DNA of 64,000 nt from Acidihalobacter aeolianus (GCF_001753165.1 NZ_CP017448.1:2793183-2857182), one strand, 5' to 3'; shown: positions 1 through 8,347, numbered from the stretch's first letter. A program made the numbers and translations. Notes: generated by a model not told the origin, from the letters alone.

Positions 1-763
1 CTTCAGATGGCAGTTGCAGGTCGTCCCATGAAAAACTGGTTTTTTCACGGAAGCCAGCAATAATAATCCGCTCCCGGTGCTGCGGAGTGAACCGCTGCCC
101 GTCAATAATTCGGTAATGCACGTCATAACCAAGCTCGTCGCGCAGGGTTTGGAGGATGACACGGAACGTGTTTCCCCGGTCATGCGAAAGCAGGTTTTTG
201 ACGTTTTCCAGCAGAAACATCTTCGGACGCTTTATGGCGATGATACGCGCCACATCGAAAAACAAGGTTCCTTGTGTTGTGCATTCAAAGCCGTGAGGGC
301 GTCCAAGCGAGTTTTTCTTGGAAACCCCGGCGATAGAAAAGGGCTGGCAGGGGAAACCGGCCAACAGAACATCGTGATCAGGCACGTCCTCCGCTGGAAA
401 AGGCACGATGTCACCGACGAAAGAATGTCGGCCGCCAAAATTCTCGACGTAAGTTTTTTTTGAGAACTCGTTCCACTCACTGGTAAAGACGCACTCACCT
501 CCGTGAGCCTCGAACCCCATACGGATGCCGCCAATCCCTGCAAACAGGTCAATGAAGCGGAATCGTCCGCCACCGGCTGGGTTGTGGGCGACATTTTGCA
601 AGAGGTCACGAAGTATAGGCCCCAGCATGACGGGGCATGGGACCTCCTCTTTTTCCCAGCGTCTTACGGTCTTAGGCGTCTTGCCGATGCGTTCGGCTAT
701 CTCTCTCTGGGTGAACCAGTCGCGGGCCTGCTTGAGAAGTTCCAGAGGTTGAACGTGCGTCAT
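1..763 (-). CDS. DNA (cytosine-5-)-methyltransferase, Dcm-like, 3' part cut by window edge
   Basis: Transfers a methyl group from S-adenosylmethionine to C5 of cytosine in a specific DNA site. The visible 254 residues start at an ATG with AAGGA upstream. The first ~45 residues form a helix-turn-helix-like segment ([20 protein letters not shown]), as in E. coli Dcm. The SAM motif [20 protein letters not shown] follows, then the catalytic-cysteine motif [11 protein letters not shown], the ENV motif ([12 protein letters not shown]) and a QHRER motif. The target-recognition domain and C-terminus lie off the left edge. No very-short-patch-repair or restriction gene is visible beside it, so it may be an orphan methylase or part of a type II system outside the window. 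It sits in the tRNA-Lys element. Family assignment is very secure; specificity is not predictable. Confidence 0.95.
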   Translation of the reverse strand, partial: MTHVQPLELLKQARDWFTQREIAERIGKTPKTVRRWEKEEVPCPVMLGPILRDLLQNVAHNPAGGGRFRFIDLFAGIGGIRMGFEAHGGECVFTSEWNEFSKKTYVENFGGRHSFVGDIVPFPAEDVPDHDVLLAGFPCQPFSIAGVSKKNSLGRPHGFECTTQGTLFFDVARIIAIKRPKMFLLENVKNLLSHDRGNTFRVILQTLRDELGYDVHYRIIDGQRFTPQHRERIIIAGFREKTSFSWDDLQLPSE

Positions 764-909
764 GTCTCGTCCTTGAAGGGGAATCTTGGGGGACATTATG
801 ACCCATGATTGACCCATTATCCAGGTTTTATTCAGAGGCATGTTCCTGCTGTTGCTCAATCTCATCCTGTGCCGGTGCTGAATATGCCATATCGGTCCCT
901 ACCATGCTC

Positions 910-1236
910 TCATGATTTCTTGATCCATTTCTTGCCAAGGGCCGTGCCCGATTCATCCGGCCACCATGCCGCGCCGCATTTCTGGCAACGAAAATAGGGC
1001 TTGCCGGTTTTCGTGGAGAATGCGCCAGTCGGTTTTTTGCACTTTGGGCAGTCTGGGCCTTGTGCTCCCGGTTCTGGCTTTGGCTGGCTCTCAAACGGCT
1101 GGCCGGGCTGGCCGTCATCGCTTTCCCTGGTCAACCCGGCCTGTTTTCGCAAGCCCCGCCGTTCAGGGCGGGGAAGGATGGCCAAGTGTTCGACCACCCA
1201 TTTCAAATGTAAAAATTCGTAAAAAATTATACACAA
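910..1236 (-). CDS. Small zinc-ribbon protein of unknown function
   Basis: I do not recognise a named family. The C-terminal half has a clear zinc-ribbon pattern, CPKC then about 17 residues then CQKC, with an aromatic stretch (AAWWPDESG) after it. Such ribbons occur in topoisomerase tails and plasmid or phage accessory proteins, and probably bind nucleic acid. The middle is Pro/Gln/Gly-rich and looks like a linker. The N-terminus is doubtful: the ATG used here gives a hydrophobic, AT-rich-coded stretch, and an internal GTG could be the true start. It runs in the same direction as the Dcm-like gene and diverges from the gene at 1404. It could be a truncated remnant of a longer protein. Confidence 0.5.
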   Translation of the reverse strand: MCIIFYEFLHLKWVVEHLAILPRPERRGLRKQAGLTRESDDGQPGQPFESQPKPEPGAQGPDCPKCKKPTGAFSTKTGKPYFRCQKCGAAWWPDESGTALGKKWIKKS

Positions 1237-1342
1237 AACCCCGCTTTAACCCGCATTTCCACACCTCCCAAAACCCGTTTGCATTGGTTGGCATTCCGTC
1301 TATTTTTCCTCGCGCTTAAACGTTAAATAATTAGCTCCAACC

Positions 1343-1366
1343 GCTAGCTAAACTGGTTTAGCTAGC
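1343..1366. promoter_or_regulatory. Perfect 24-bp inverted repeat, operator-like
   Basis: Two perfect 11-bp arms (GCTAGCTAAAC and its complement) are separated by only 2 bp. The repeat lies in the 167-bp gap between two divergent genes, 38 bp before the ATG at 1404 and about 107 bp before the ATG at 1236. No T-run follows, so a terminator is unlikely. The compact dyad in a divergent promoter gap suggests a binding site for a dimeric repressor, but no regulator is identified. Confidence 0.5.
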
Positions 1367-1403
1367 TGAATCAAACAAAGCACAAGGAGCCTTTGCGATT
1401 GCG

Positions 1404-1703
1404 ATGAAAAAGACGGATTTGGCACGTGATTTTGACACTGAAATTCGGCACATGGTCCGCGCTCCCGGGTATGTGGGCGTTTATGTGGTGCGTGGGCGGC
1501 GCGCGCCGCGGTTGCTCGGCCATAAGGGCTACTTCACCACAACCCGCGCTGGCCACATCTGCCTAAAGTGGTCTAGCTATTATTACCATCAATCAACGAT
1601 CCGGGTGGAGGTGGGCGAGGACTGGATTCGCCGCAACTATATGCCGGCCAGCGCCGCGCGGATTTTGGCGGTTAAGCGGGTATGGGACGACCCACTCAAG
1701 TAA
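1404..1703 (+). CDS. Hypothetical 99-residue element protein
   Basis: I do not recognise this family. The start is supported by AAGGAG placed about 15 bp upstream of the ATG. The product is basic, with several Tyr/Trp-rich strands (GYVGVYVVRGRRAPR, WSSYYYHQ) that look like a small beta-rich fold. There is no signal peptide, membrane segment or known catalytic motif. A palindrome 38 bp upstream may control it. It precedes the Dam-like methylase in the same direction (gap 90 bp), so the two may be co-transcribed. Phage-like cargo protein is the best guess. Confidence 0.55.
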   Translation: MKKTDLARDFDTEIRHMVRAPGYVGVYVVRGRRAPRLLGHKGYFTTTRAGHICLKWSSYYYHQSTIRVEVGEDWIRRNYMPASAARILAVKRVWDDPLK

Positions 1704-1793
1704 CGATCCAGGTTGGATTGCGCGCCAACCCTATAACTTTTTGCCCGCAGCCTGGATTAATATGACGCTCCGAGCGTCATATAAAATCCGATC

Positions 1794-2438
1794 ATGACAG
1801 ACAGGACACCTAAAAAAAAGCGCGGCCGTCCGCGCATTCATCCAGATGCCAGGTCGGCGCGGGCCGCTGCAAGCCGGGCATATCGTCTTCGGCAAAAACA
1901 AAAACGGCAGAAAAAAACAGCGGTATACCATCGCTCACAAAGTGACGACTGGTACACCCCGCCGGAGTTAACGCAGATGATCCTACGGGGCATTGGGCGC
2001 CGGGTATTCACCCTCGATCCTTGTGCCCCGGCTGACCCGGCGCACCGTGTTGTGCCCGCCGAATTCTACTATACGCAGGAGGACGACGGGCTGTCGCGGT
2101 CGTGGAAAGTCGATGCCGCCATCCCCCCGCCGGTCGTATTCGTCAACCCGCCTTATTCCAGGATTTCCGCCTGGATCGACAAGTGCATCGACGAGTCGAG
2201 GAAGGGCGTTGTAATAGTTGCGCTGGTGCCCTCAAGGACGGGCACCCGCTGGTTTGAGCGTGCTGTCGAGCACGACGCGATCGTCGCGCCGATCCCCGGC
2301 AGGCTGCGCTTTCTGCGGGGTCAACTGGCCGGATCCCTGTCACCCGGCGACGCGGCCCCGTTCGACGCCGCGCTGCTGATCTGGAACCCTGAACTGCTCT
2401 GCCTAAGGGGCGCTGCCCCTCGCGTCGGTCAAGGATAA
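1794..2438 (+). CDS. Phage-type DNA N6-adenine methyltransferase (Dam-like)
   Basis: Predicted to methylate adenine in DNA with S-adenosylmethionine. The N-terminus is very basic with an AT-hook-like core (KKKRGRPRIHPD, residues ~6-18), then an Arg/Lys/Gln-rich helix. The catalytic region begins at DDWYTPPEL (~residue 51), a signature of phage Dam-like enzymes, and contains the amino-methyltransferase motif FVNPPYS (~115-121). No FxGxG motif I is obvious, as is usual for this short phage family. The last ~12 residues look like read-through into a GC-rich region that forms an inverted repeat, so the C-terminus may have been altered. Such enzymes usually protect phage DNA or act without a partner nuclease; none is adjacent. 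Confidence 0.85.
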   Translation: MTDRTPKKKRGRPRIHPDARSARAAASRAYRLRQKQKRQKKTAVYHRSQSDDWYTPPELTQMILRGIGRRVFTLDPCAPADPAHRVVPAEFYYTQEDDGLSRSWKVDAAIPPPVVFVNPPYSRISAWIDKCIDESRKGVVIVALVPSRTGTRWFERAVEHDAIVAPIPGRLRFLRGQLAGSLSPGDAAPFDAALLIWNPELLCLRGAAPRVGQG

Positions 2439-2545
2439 AGCTCCGCTTCGCTGCGCCGTGAGGTCGGGTCTCCCCAACCTTCCGCGCTCTCTTCGTTCGC
2501 TTGTGCAGGCCGGGTGATTCCCCTCCCGACCTCACGCCCTTGACC
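2427..2545. repeat. Nested long-range inverted repeat in a 303-bp gap (2439-2741)
   Basis: Inner arms of 12 bp (CGTGAGGTCGGG at 2457-2468; complement at 2525-2536) are enclosed by outer arms of 8 bp (GGTCAAGG at 2427-2434; complement at 2538-2545). The loop is 56 bp, with a bulge only on the left side. The repeat overlaps the last codons of the Dam-like gene. The rest of the gap up to 2741 shows no convincing gene. An ATG at 2628 with GGAGG upstream is in frame with the next CDS and is treated there as an alternative start. Confidence 0.6.
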
Positions 2546-2741
2546 TTTGCTACCCCCGCGCTTCGCCAGCGTGGCAGGAGCCATGCGCGGCATGACTCCA
2601 TGCCAGACGAAAACGGAGGCAAAGGCAATGAACCCAACCTTAAACAGACTAGACAGGATCGTGCATCAGGTCCTGCACGGCGACGACTGTAGACGGACTG
2701 GCGGGCCGATCCCCGGCCTGCCCAACACAGGAGAGACAATC

Positions 2742-3386
2742 ATGTTCAGGCAGACGATTCTGACGATGGCGGTACTGGGCGGTGCAGTGATCTGCGGGAC
2801 AGCGCAGGCGGGCCTGTTCAACCCCATGAATCCGGAGAACGACGGCAGCCGGCTTGGTTTCCAGCGCGGCAACATTCGAACCGATGGCGGATCACGCACC
2901 CAGATCAGTGGCGTCGAACTCGACGGCGGGCGAGTGTTCGCCGGCGGGTATGGTGTCTACGATTCGCATGTGAGCATCCTGCACGGCAGTTCCACCAGCC
3001 TGTTTTCGGGACGCTTCGAGGTAGGTGCGGGGTTCTCGCCTCTGCCACACCTGGCGGTCGCGCCGATCCTGGCGGGTCAGTACGATCTGTACGGCACGCA
3101 GGGCGTGGAATATCTCCTGCTACGGGGTGGTGTGGGGCTCAAGCTCATGATCGACGCCGGACCGGTCATCGTCACGCTGACCGGCATCGACGGCCATGTG
3201 GGCAAGGCTGCCGCGAGTCGCGGGCGAGCCATGGGCGGCCTATGGGATCGCGAAGCGGCGCGAATAGGTTTTCACCTGACCCCGTTCGTCGCCGTGTACG
3301 CGAAGTACAGCCGGGATCGCTTCGGTCTGAACGGCGCACGTATCACCAGCCCGGTCGCGACAGTCGGCATCCGCCTCGGCGGCTGA
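2742..3386 (+). CDS. Exported protein of unknown function, possible outer-membrane beta-barrel
   Basis: I do not recognise a named family. Residues 1-23 are a typical Sec signal peptide ending ICGTAQA, with cleavage before GLF. The mature ~190 residues are rich in Gly, Tyr and alternating hydrophobic strands (for example FSGRFEVGAGFSPLPHLAVAPI, VYAKYSRDRFGL) and end GIRLGG, a pattern seen in small outer-membrane or periplasmic beta proteins. There is no cysteine in the mature part. The ATG at 2742 has AGGAG 8 bp upstream; an in-frame ATG at 2628 with GGAGG would bury the signal peptide, so it is not preferred. A strong terminator follows, so this is probably the end of a transcript. Confidence 0.65.
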   Translation: MFRQTILTMAVLGGAVICGTAQAGLFNPMNPENDGSRLGFQRGNIRTDGGSRTQISGVELDGGRVFAGGYGVYDSHVSILHGSSTSLFSGRFEVGAGFSPLPHLAVAPILAGQYDLYGTQGVEYLLLRGGVGLKLMIDAGPVIVTLTGIDGHVGKAAASRGRAMGGLWDREAARIGFHLTPFVAVYAKYSRDRFGLNGARITSPVATVGIRLGG

Positions 3387-3393
3387 TATCCAG

Positions 3394-3417
3394 GGCCCGG
3401 CATTGCCGGGCCTTTTT
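3394..3417 (+). terminator. Rho-independent terminator
   Basis: A perfect 8-bp GC stem (GGCCCGGC and complement), a 3-base loop and five T residues start 7 bp after the stop of the exported-protein gene. Textbook form. Confidence 0.9.
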
Positions 3418-3437
3418 CTGCCCATCCGTCCCCAAAC

Positions 3438-3547
3438 TGGACAATCCTGTCCACAAACGGGCCTCAATGATTCTAAATTGTTCACTTTTTGAACAATTTG
3501 TACCCCATATGTCCAGAAGATGGACAGACGTGTCCGCGAAACGGACA
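3438..3547. promoter_or_regulatory. Cluster of GGACA dyads around a TTGTTCA palindrome
   Basis: This is in the 350-bp gap between the terminator and the gene at 3768. Three dyads use the same half-site: TGGACA-4-TGTCCA (3438-3453), TGTCCA-5-TGGACA (3510-3526) and TGTCCG-5-CGGACA (3531-3547). Between the first and second is a perfect 10-bp inverted repeat with a 5-base loop (AAATTGTTCA at 3475-3484; complement at 3490-3499). No T-run makes any of these a terminator. Repeated dyads with near-constant spacing look like a multi-site operator or initiator-protein binding region. The rest of the gap to 3767 shows nothing clear. Confidence 0.6.
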
Positions 3548-3767
3548 TAAGCCGCGCACGGGGATCGCTCCGCTCGACCGCGCATACACACCGTCTCGCT
3601 GCGCGCTTCGCTGGCAGAACAGCGCTGAACTGTCGATCGGTCGGCATAGTCTAACTTATCTCTTCGATTACCGATTGACCCGCACTTACAATCAACCGAT
3701 CCACTGCCGAATGCGGTACAACCCCCAATTGAACCGCTCCACCTAAAGCCCATCCGAAGGAGTGACT

Positions 3768-3977
3768 ATGGACCCTCAACAGATAAAGTCACAAGTGTTA
3801 AATATCCACCACCACGACACGCTGACAGCCTGGGAAACTAAAGCCGCTTGGATTGAGCAGCGGCTAAAACACCCGAATTCCCCCGAGGAACGGCAACAGG
3901 CGGAAAAAGAATTGGAAGCGCTACAGGCGAAAGTTCAGCAAGTGATTGACCTCCTAAATAGGCTTGGGTCGGACTAA
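3768..3977 (+). CDS. Small coiled-coil protein, 69 residues, unknown function
   Basis: I do not recognise this family. The ATG at 3768 has GAAGGAG ending 5 bp upstream; a GTG two codons earlier overlaps that site and is rejected. After a short polar start the chain is charged and helical, with a heptad-like stretch near the C-terminus (EERQQAEKELEALQAKVQQV). The stop codon overlaps the stop of hsdR on the other strand by three bases, so transcripts from the two converge. It could be a small accessory or regulatory protein of the element; nothing in the sequence shows more. Confidence 0.6.
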   Translation: MDPQQIKSQVLNIHHHDTLTAWETKAAWIEQRLKHPNSPEERQQAEKELEALQAKVQQVIDLLNRLGSD

Positions 3978-6900
3978 TCCACCGTATCACCCACTAACCC
4001 AAAATACCGCTCGAAGAAGGTGCCCAGCTTCTCGAGCACTGCCTGCTTCTTACGACCGTGGCCGTTGTCCTTCGAGAAACGTGACACCGGCGGCAAAACC
4101 TTGGTGATGGTCGTACCGGTGGTGGGGATGGCGCCATCGCGGAAGGCGTTGTCGATGAAGGCGCGGGCTTCCTCGGCGTCCAAGTTCTCGTCCTGGATGA
4201 TCCGCTCCAGTTCCTCGGCCTTTTTGGCCACCACAAAATCCTGCCACTGGGTATCCACCTCGCACTTGTTGGACACGGTATCCACGAACTGCTCGATGAG
4301 GTCCTTCTTGTTGCGCAAGCTCGGGCTGGCATCGACGGCGCGCTCGATATTGGCGCGGATTTCCTTGTCCTTGCCCGTACCCTTCTTCTTCAGATACTGC
4401 TCCACCAACATCAGAATGTAATCGACGTTAATCTCGACCTGCTTGATCAGCTCGATTTCAAACACCACGTCGTCGTTGATGCTTTCCTTCTCGACCTCCG
4501 AGGCATTGCGGAACTCGGCGTAAAGGTTCAGATAGAGGCTCTGGTAATCCTGGAAATCGCGCTGGCTGAGAATCTCATTGCCGGCAAAGTCATCGAAAGC
4601 GGTGAGGATGTTCTTCAGCCGCAGGATGGCACCGAACAGCTTGATGAATGACTTTTTCGCCGCTTCGCCGATTATTGGGGTGTCCAGCGGGTACAGCGCC
4701 TGCAGCTCGGCAACCTTGCCCTGGTACTCGGCGTAATACTCGGCATAGGGCTTGAGCAGCACGATGCCCTTGGCGTCCTTGTTGCCGAACAGGGCCAGGG
4801 CATCGTTGGTGGCCTGCTCCAGATTGCGGAAGGAGACGATATTGCCGTAAGTCTTGACCGAATTGAGGATGCGGTTGGTGCGCGAATAGGCCTGGATCAG
4901 GCCGTGGGCCTTCAGGTTCTTGTCCACCCACAGGGTATTGAGGGTGGTGGCATCGAAGCCGGTGAGGAACATGTTGACCACGATCACCAGGTCCAGCTCG
5001 CGGGTCTTCAGGCGCTGGGACAGATCCTTGTAGTAGTTCTGGAACTTGTCGGCGGAGGTATCGAATGAGGTAGAGAACAGGGCGTTGTAGTCCTGGATCG
5101 CAGCCTCCAGAAAATCGCGCGCGCTCTGGTCCAGCCCATCGGTTTCGAATGCCTCTTCGCCCAGCAGGCCGTCGGGATCGTCCTCGTTGGCGGCGAAGCT
5201 GTAGATCAGGCCGACCTTCAGCCGTTGCGCAGCCGGCAGCTCGGCCTGCTGCGCCTTGAACTCACTGTAGTAGCGTCGGGCGGCATCGATACTGGCGGTA
5301 GCGAACAGCGAATTGAACCCGGCTAGCCGCCTGTCGTGCATTTTGTAGGAAGCCGAATGCTTGGTCTTCTGGTCGAAATGCTCGCGGATGTAGCGGACGA
5401 TCTGGCCGATGCGTTCCGGCGCCAGCAGCGCCCGCTCGGTGTCGATGGCGGGCACCTGTTTGTCCTTGATGTGATCGGCGGTCTTGATGGTATTGATGTA
5501 GTCGATGCGAAACGGCAACACGTTCCTGTCGTTGATAGCATCGACGATGGTGTAGGTGTGCAGCTTGTCGCCAAAGGCCTGCGCGGTGGTGCGGCGCAAC
5601 GGGTTGCCGCCGCTGCCAGCGTTTTCCGCAAAGATCGGCGTGCCGGTGAAGCCGAACAGGTGATAGCGTTTGAACACCCGGGTGATCTCGGCGTGCATCT
5701 CGCCGAACTGGCTGCGGTGGCACTCGTCGAAGATCACCACCACGTGCGCGTCATACACCGGGTGCTTCCGGTTGTTGGCCACGAAGCGGCTGAGCTTCTG
5801 GATGGTGGTGATGATGATGCGGGCGTTGGGGTCTTCCAGCTGCTTTTGCAGCACGGCGGTGGAGGTGTTGGAGTTGGCCGCGCCCTTCTCGAAGCGCTCG
5901 TACTCGCGCATGGTCTGATAGTCCAGATCCTTGCGGTCCACCACGAACAGCACCTTGTCGATCTCCGGCAGGCCGCGCGCCAGTTGTGCGGCCTTGAAGC
6001 TGGTCAGGGTCTTACCGCTGCCGGTGGTGTGCCAGATATAACCGCCCGCCGCCACGCTGCCGAGCTGCCGATGATTGGTGCTGGTGGCGATGCGTTGCAG
6101 GATCTGCTCGGCGGCGACGATCTGATAGGGCCGCATCACCAGCAGCTTCCTGTCCACATCGAACACGCAGTAGCGGGTAAGAATGTTCAGCATCGTGTGT
6201 TTAGCAAAGAAGGTCTTGGTGAAGCCGTCCAACTCGGTAATGGGCCGGTTTTTGGCATCGGCCCACCAGATGGTGAAGGCGAAGCTGTTGGAAGTCTTGT
6301 TCCTGCCGCATTTGCCGCGCTGCTCGGCCAGGTGGCCGTTGCGCACCGTGTTGCTGTAGTACTTGGTCAGTGTGCCGTTGCTGATCACGAACAACTGCAC
6401 ATATTCGAACAGGCCGCTGCCCGCCCAGAAGCTGTCGCGCTGGTAGCGGTTGATCTGGTTGAAAGCCTCGCGGATGTCCACGCCCCGGCGCTTGAGCTCC
6501 ACATGCACCATGGGCAGGCCGTTGACCAGGATGGTCACATCGAAACGAGTGGCGCGCCTGCCTTCGGCCTCGTACTGATTGATCACCTGCAAGCGGTTGT
6601 TGTGGATGTGCTGCTTGTCGATCAGGTAAACGTTCTTGACCGTGCCGTCATCACGCCTGAGCAACTGCACGTGGTCTTCCTGGATGCGCGCGGTCTTTTC
6701 GACGATACCGTCATTGGCGCCCGCAATGCAGGTGCTGAAAAAGCGCTGCCACTCGGCATCGGAAAACGCGATCCTGTTCAGCGCCGCCAGCTGCGCGCGC
6801 AGGTTGGCGATCAGATCCGCCTCCGAGGTGATAGGGAGATACGCATAAGCCTGCTTCTGCAACTGGGCGATGAAGTCGCGCTCCAGCGCCGCCTCGCTCT

Positions 6901-7009
6901 GATAGTCCGACTCGCGCACCCTGGGCTCAGGCACGAACTCGGCCACCACCGTGCTCTCGTCGGAGAGCGCGATGGGTTCATAGCGGTGGGGCTTGAGGTC
7001 TTCGCTCAT
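3974..7009 (-). CDS. hsdR: Type I restriction enzyme, motor/endonuclease subunit HsdR (EcoR124/IC type)
   Basis: The ATP-dependent translocase and nuclease subunit of the R2M2S complex; it cuts unmodified foreign DNA at a distance from the recognition site. The 1,011 residues contain a PD-(D/E)xK nuclease with D157, E171 and K173, the same spacing as D151/E165/K167 of EcoR124I HsdR. Walker A follows at TTGSGKT (328-334), the DECH box (428-431), the FTGTP motif, later helicase motifs, and a C-terminal helical region. Length matches the IC family (~1,040). It is last in the hsdM-hsdS-kinase-small ORF-hsdR operon, 10 bp after the 60-residue gene. No frameshift is visible, so restriction should be functional if a specificity subunit is made. 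Confidence 0.97.
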   Translation of the reverse strand: MSEDLKPHRYEPIALSDESTVVAEFVPEPRVRESDYQSEAALERDFIAQLQKQAYAYLPITSEADLIANLRAQLAALNRIAFSDAEWQRFFSTCIAGANDGIVEKTARIQEDHVQLLRRDDGTVKNVYLIDKQHIHNNRLQVINQYEAEGRRATRFDVTILVNGLPMVHVELKRRGVDIREAFNQINRYQRDSFWAGSGLFEYVQLFVISNGTLTKYYSNTVRNGHLAEQRGKCGRNKTSNSFAFTIWWADAKNRPITELDGFTKTFFAKHTMLNILTRYCVFDVDRKLLVMRPYQIVAAEQILQRIATSTNHRQLGSVAAGGYIWHTTGSGKTLTSFKAAQLARGLPEIDKVLFVVDRKDLDYQTMREYERFEKGAANSNTSTAVLQKQLEDPNARIIITTIQKLSRFVANNRKHPVYDAHVVVIFDECHRSQFGEMHAEITRVFKRYHLFGFTGTPIFAENAGSGGNPLRRTTAQAFGDKLHTYTIVDAINDRNVLPFRIDYINTIKTADHIKDKQVPAIDTERALLAPERIGQIVRYIREHFDQKTKHSASYKMHDRRLAGFNSLFATASIDAARRYYSEFKAQQAELPAAQRLKVGLIYSFAANEDDPDGLLGEEAFETDGLDQSARDFLEAAIQDYNALFSTSFDTSADKFQNYYKDLSQRLKTRELDLVIVVNMFLTGFDATTLNTLWVDKNLKAHGLIQAYSRTNRILNSVKTYGNIVSFRNLEQATNDALALFGNKDAKGIVLLKPYAEYYAEYQGKVAELQALYPLDTPIIGEAAKKSFIKLFGAILRLKNILTAFDDFAGNEILSQRDFQDYQSLYLNLYAEFRNASEVEKESINDDVVFEIELIKQVEINVDYILMLVEQYLKKKGTGKDKEIRANIERAVDASPSLRNKKDLIEQFVDTVSNKCEVDTQWQDFVVAKKAEELERIIQDENLDAEEARAFIDNAFRDGAIPTTGTTITKVLPPVSRFSKDNGHGRKKQAVLEKLGTFFERYFGLVGDTVD

Positions 7010-7019
7010 GGGGTAGGCT

Positions 7020-7202
7020 TCATGGCCCCGAGTCCTGGCGCGGTGCGTCCTTGCCGACGCTCACCGGCTTGCCGTCCTGCCAGATCACCGCGTATTGACC
7101 CAACCTCCGTTTTCTCTCCAGCGCATTGCGCACCGCCTGGCGCAGTAGTTCCAGTTGTCGCTGTGCTTCCGGTGACGGTGTGGACTTTTTAGCTGTATTC
7201 AT
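7020..7202 (-). CDS. 60-residue partner of the zeta-like kinase, possible antitoxin
   Basis: A small, mostly helical basic protein: a polar N-terminus, a helix ([22 protein letters not shown]), then a short strand pair ([12 protein letters not shown]). Its start overlaps the stop of the P-loop kinase gene by 4 bp (ATGA), so translation is coupled. From memory, similar small proteins recur beside zeta-like kinases in proteobacteria, which suggests an antitoxin or accessory role. The gene order (kinase first) differs from the classic epsilon-zeta order. Function is inferred only from this pairing; there is no recognised DNA-binding fold. Confidence 0.7.
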   Translation of the reverse strand: MNTAKKSTPSPEAQRQLELLRQAVRNALERKRRLGQYAVIWQDGKPVSVGKDAPRQDSGP

Positions 7203-7771
7203 CGTTTGGCCTCATCAAGCAGCAGTTGATAGTAATCATCATGGATCACAACACGGTTGCCGCCATACTGTTCGAAAACCAGCTGTGGACTTTCCCCATC
7301 ATTCATGAAGCAGGTGCAGGCATCCACATGGTGACTGAAGTCATCCAGCAAACGACGCAGGCTACGCGGAAAGCGCCGCACGATATCTACTACCGGAATA
7401 TCGTGGCCACCGTGGGCGACCCGTTCGGCCACGCGCTGCTTCGACATCTCGGCACTGGGCAGGGCCAGGTAGATCAGCACCACCCGCCAACCATCGGCGC
7501 GCAGGCGTTCGGTCAGACGCAAGTAGCTTCGTCCAGCCAGGGTGGTCTCAAACGCGAAATCCTCGCGCGAGCCAATACACTGCTCAATCTCGCGCAGGAA
7601 GATGCGGCTAGCCGTCAGCAGCTCGCGCTCCGGTGCCAACGGCGACAGCCCGGCAGCGATCAGGTCGGCATTGATGAAACGGACACAAGCGGCCACCTGC
7701 GGCAGGTGTTCCAACGCGAAGGTAGTTTTACCCGCGCCATTGGGGCCGGCGATGATCCAGCAAGTTGGCAT
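7199..7771 (-). CDS. Zeta-toxin-like P-loop kinase
   Basis: A 190-residue nucleotide kinase of the zeta-toxin family. Walker A is [10 protein letters not shown] (9-18), followed by the [11 protein letters not shown] segment (conserved Asp used by zeta/PezT kinases) and FAFETTLAG. An Arg-rich helix ([18 protein letters not shown]) lies near the end and could form the lid. Known zeta/PezT proteins phosphorylate UDP-N-acetylglucosamine and block wall synthesis; whether this short form does so is unknown. The gene touches hsdS by one base upstream and overlaps the 60-residue gene downstream. Placement inside the restriction operon suggests a stabilising addiction module or a back-up abortive response, but this is inference. 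Confidence 0.85.
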   Translation of the reverse strand: MPTCWIIAGPNGAGKTTFALEHLPQVAACVRFINADLIAAGLSPLAPERELLTASRIFLREIEQCIGSREDFAFETTLAGRSYLRLTERLRADGWRVVLIYLALPSAEMSKQRVAERVAHGGHDIPVVDIVRRFPRSLRRLLDDFSHHVDACTCFMNDGESPQLVFEQYGGNRVVIHDDYYQLLLDEAKR

Positions 7772-8347
7772 CAGGCGACCTCCTTGAAGGTGAGCAGGCG
7801 GTCACGGTAGTGCTCGTATTGCTTGCGCCGCGCGGCAATTTCCGCCGGCAGGCCGCTGGAGAGGTCGTTCACCAGCGCGTCGAACTTGTCGAGGATGGCG
7901 ACGATGCGGGCTTGTTCTTCGAGGGGTGGGATGGGAACCTGGAGATTCTCCATTTCAGATTTCCGGATGGATGGAACCGCGCCGGAATCGTGTGCGAGCT
8001 TGGTGAGATCAACCGTCTGCATCCAGAAGAAGAGGAAACGCGGATTGAGTTGGTCGCCCGGAATCAGACCCATTACGTTGTTGTCGTAGGCCGATGGCAT
8101 TGAAAGCATGCGCTTCTTGTTTGTTGCAACTGCAGCGCCAATCTTCGGAAAGATGACAGTCCTCGCAGGCGCAGGCGTGACACCGAGCTTCCTCACCGTG
8201 GCTTTGTCAATGAAATTCTTGGCAGAGGTCATCAAGGTTTCATTACCTGCAAGATTCATATCACTGACTTTGTAGAACGGGTATACGCCTTCGGCCTGAC
8301 CTTGATACGCATTCGGGAAACCCCACCCGCTGCGAACTTCTGCAACT

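Noticed and set aside
2628-2741. Upstream in-frame ATG with GGAGG as the start of the exported protein
   Set aside because: It would put 38 polar residues in front of a perfect signal peptide; the ATG at 2742 has its own AGGAG.
5336-7192. 618-residue plus-strand open frame
   Set aside because: It is the mirror frame of hsdR and its neighbours; the reverse strand has all type I motor and nuclease motifs, while this frame is low-complexity Ala/Val/His-rich.
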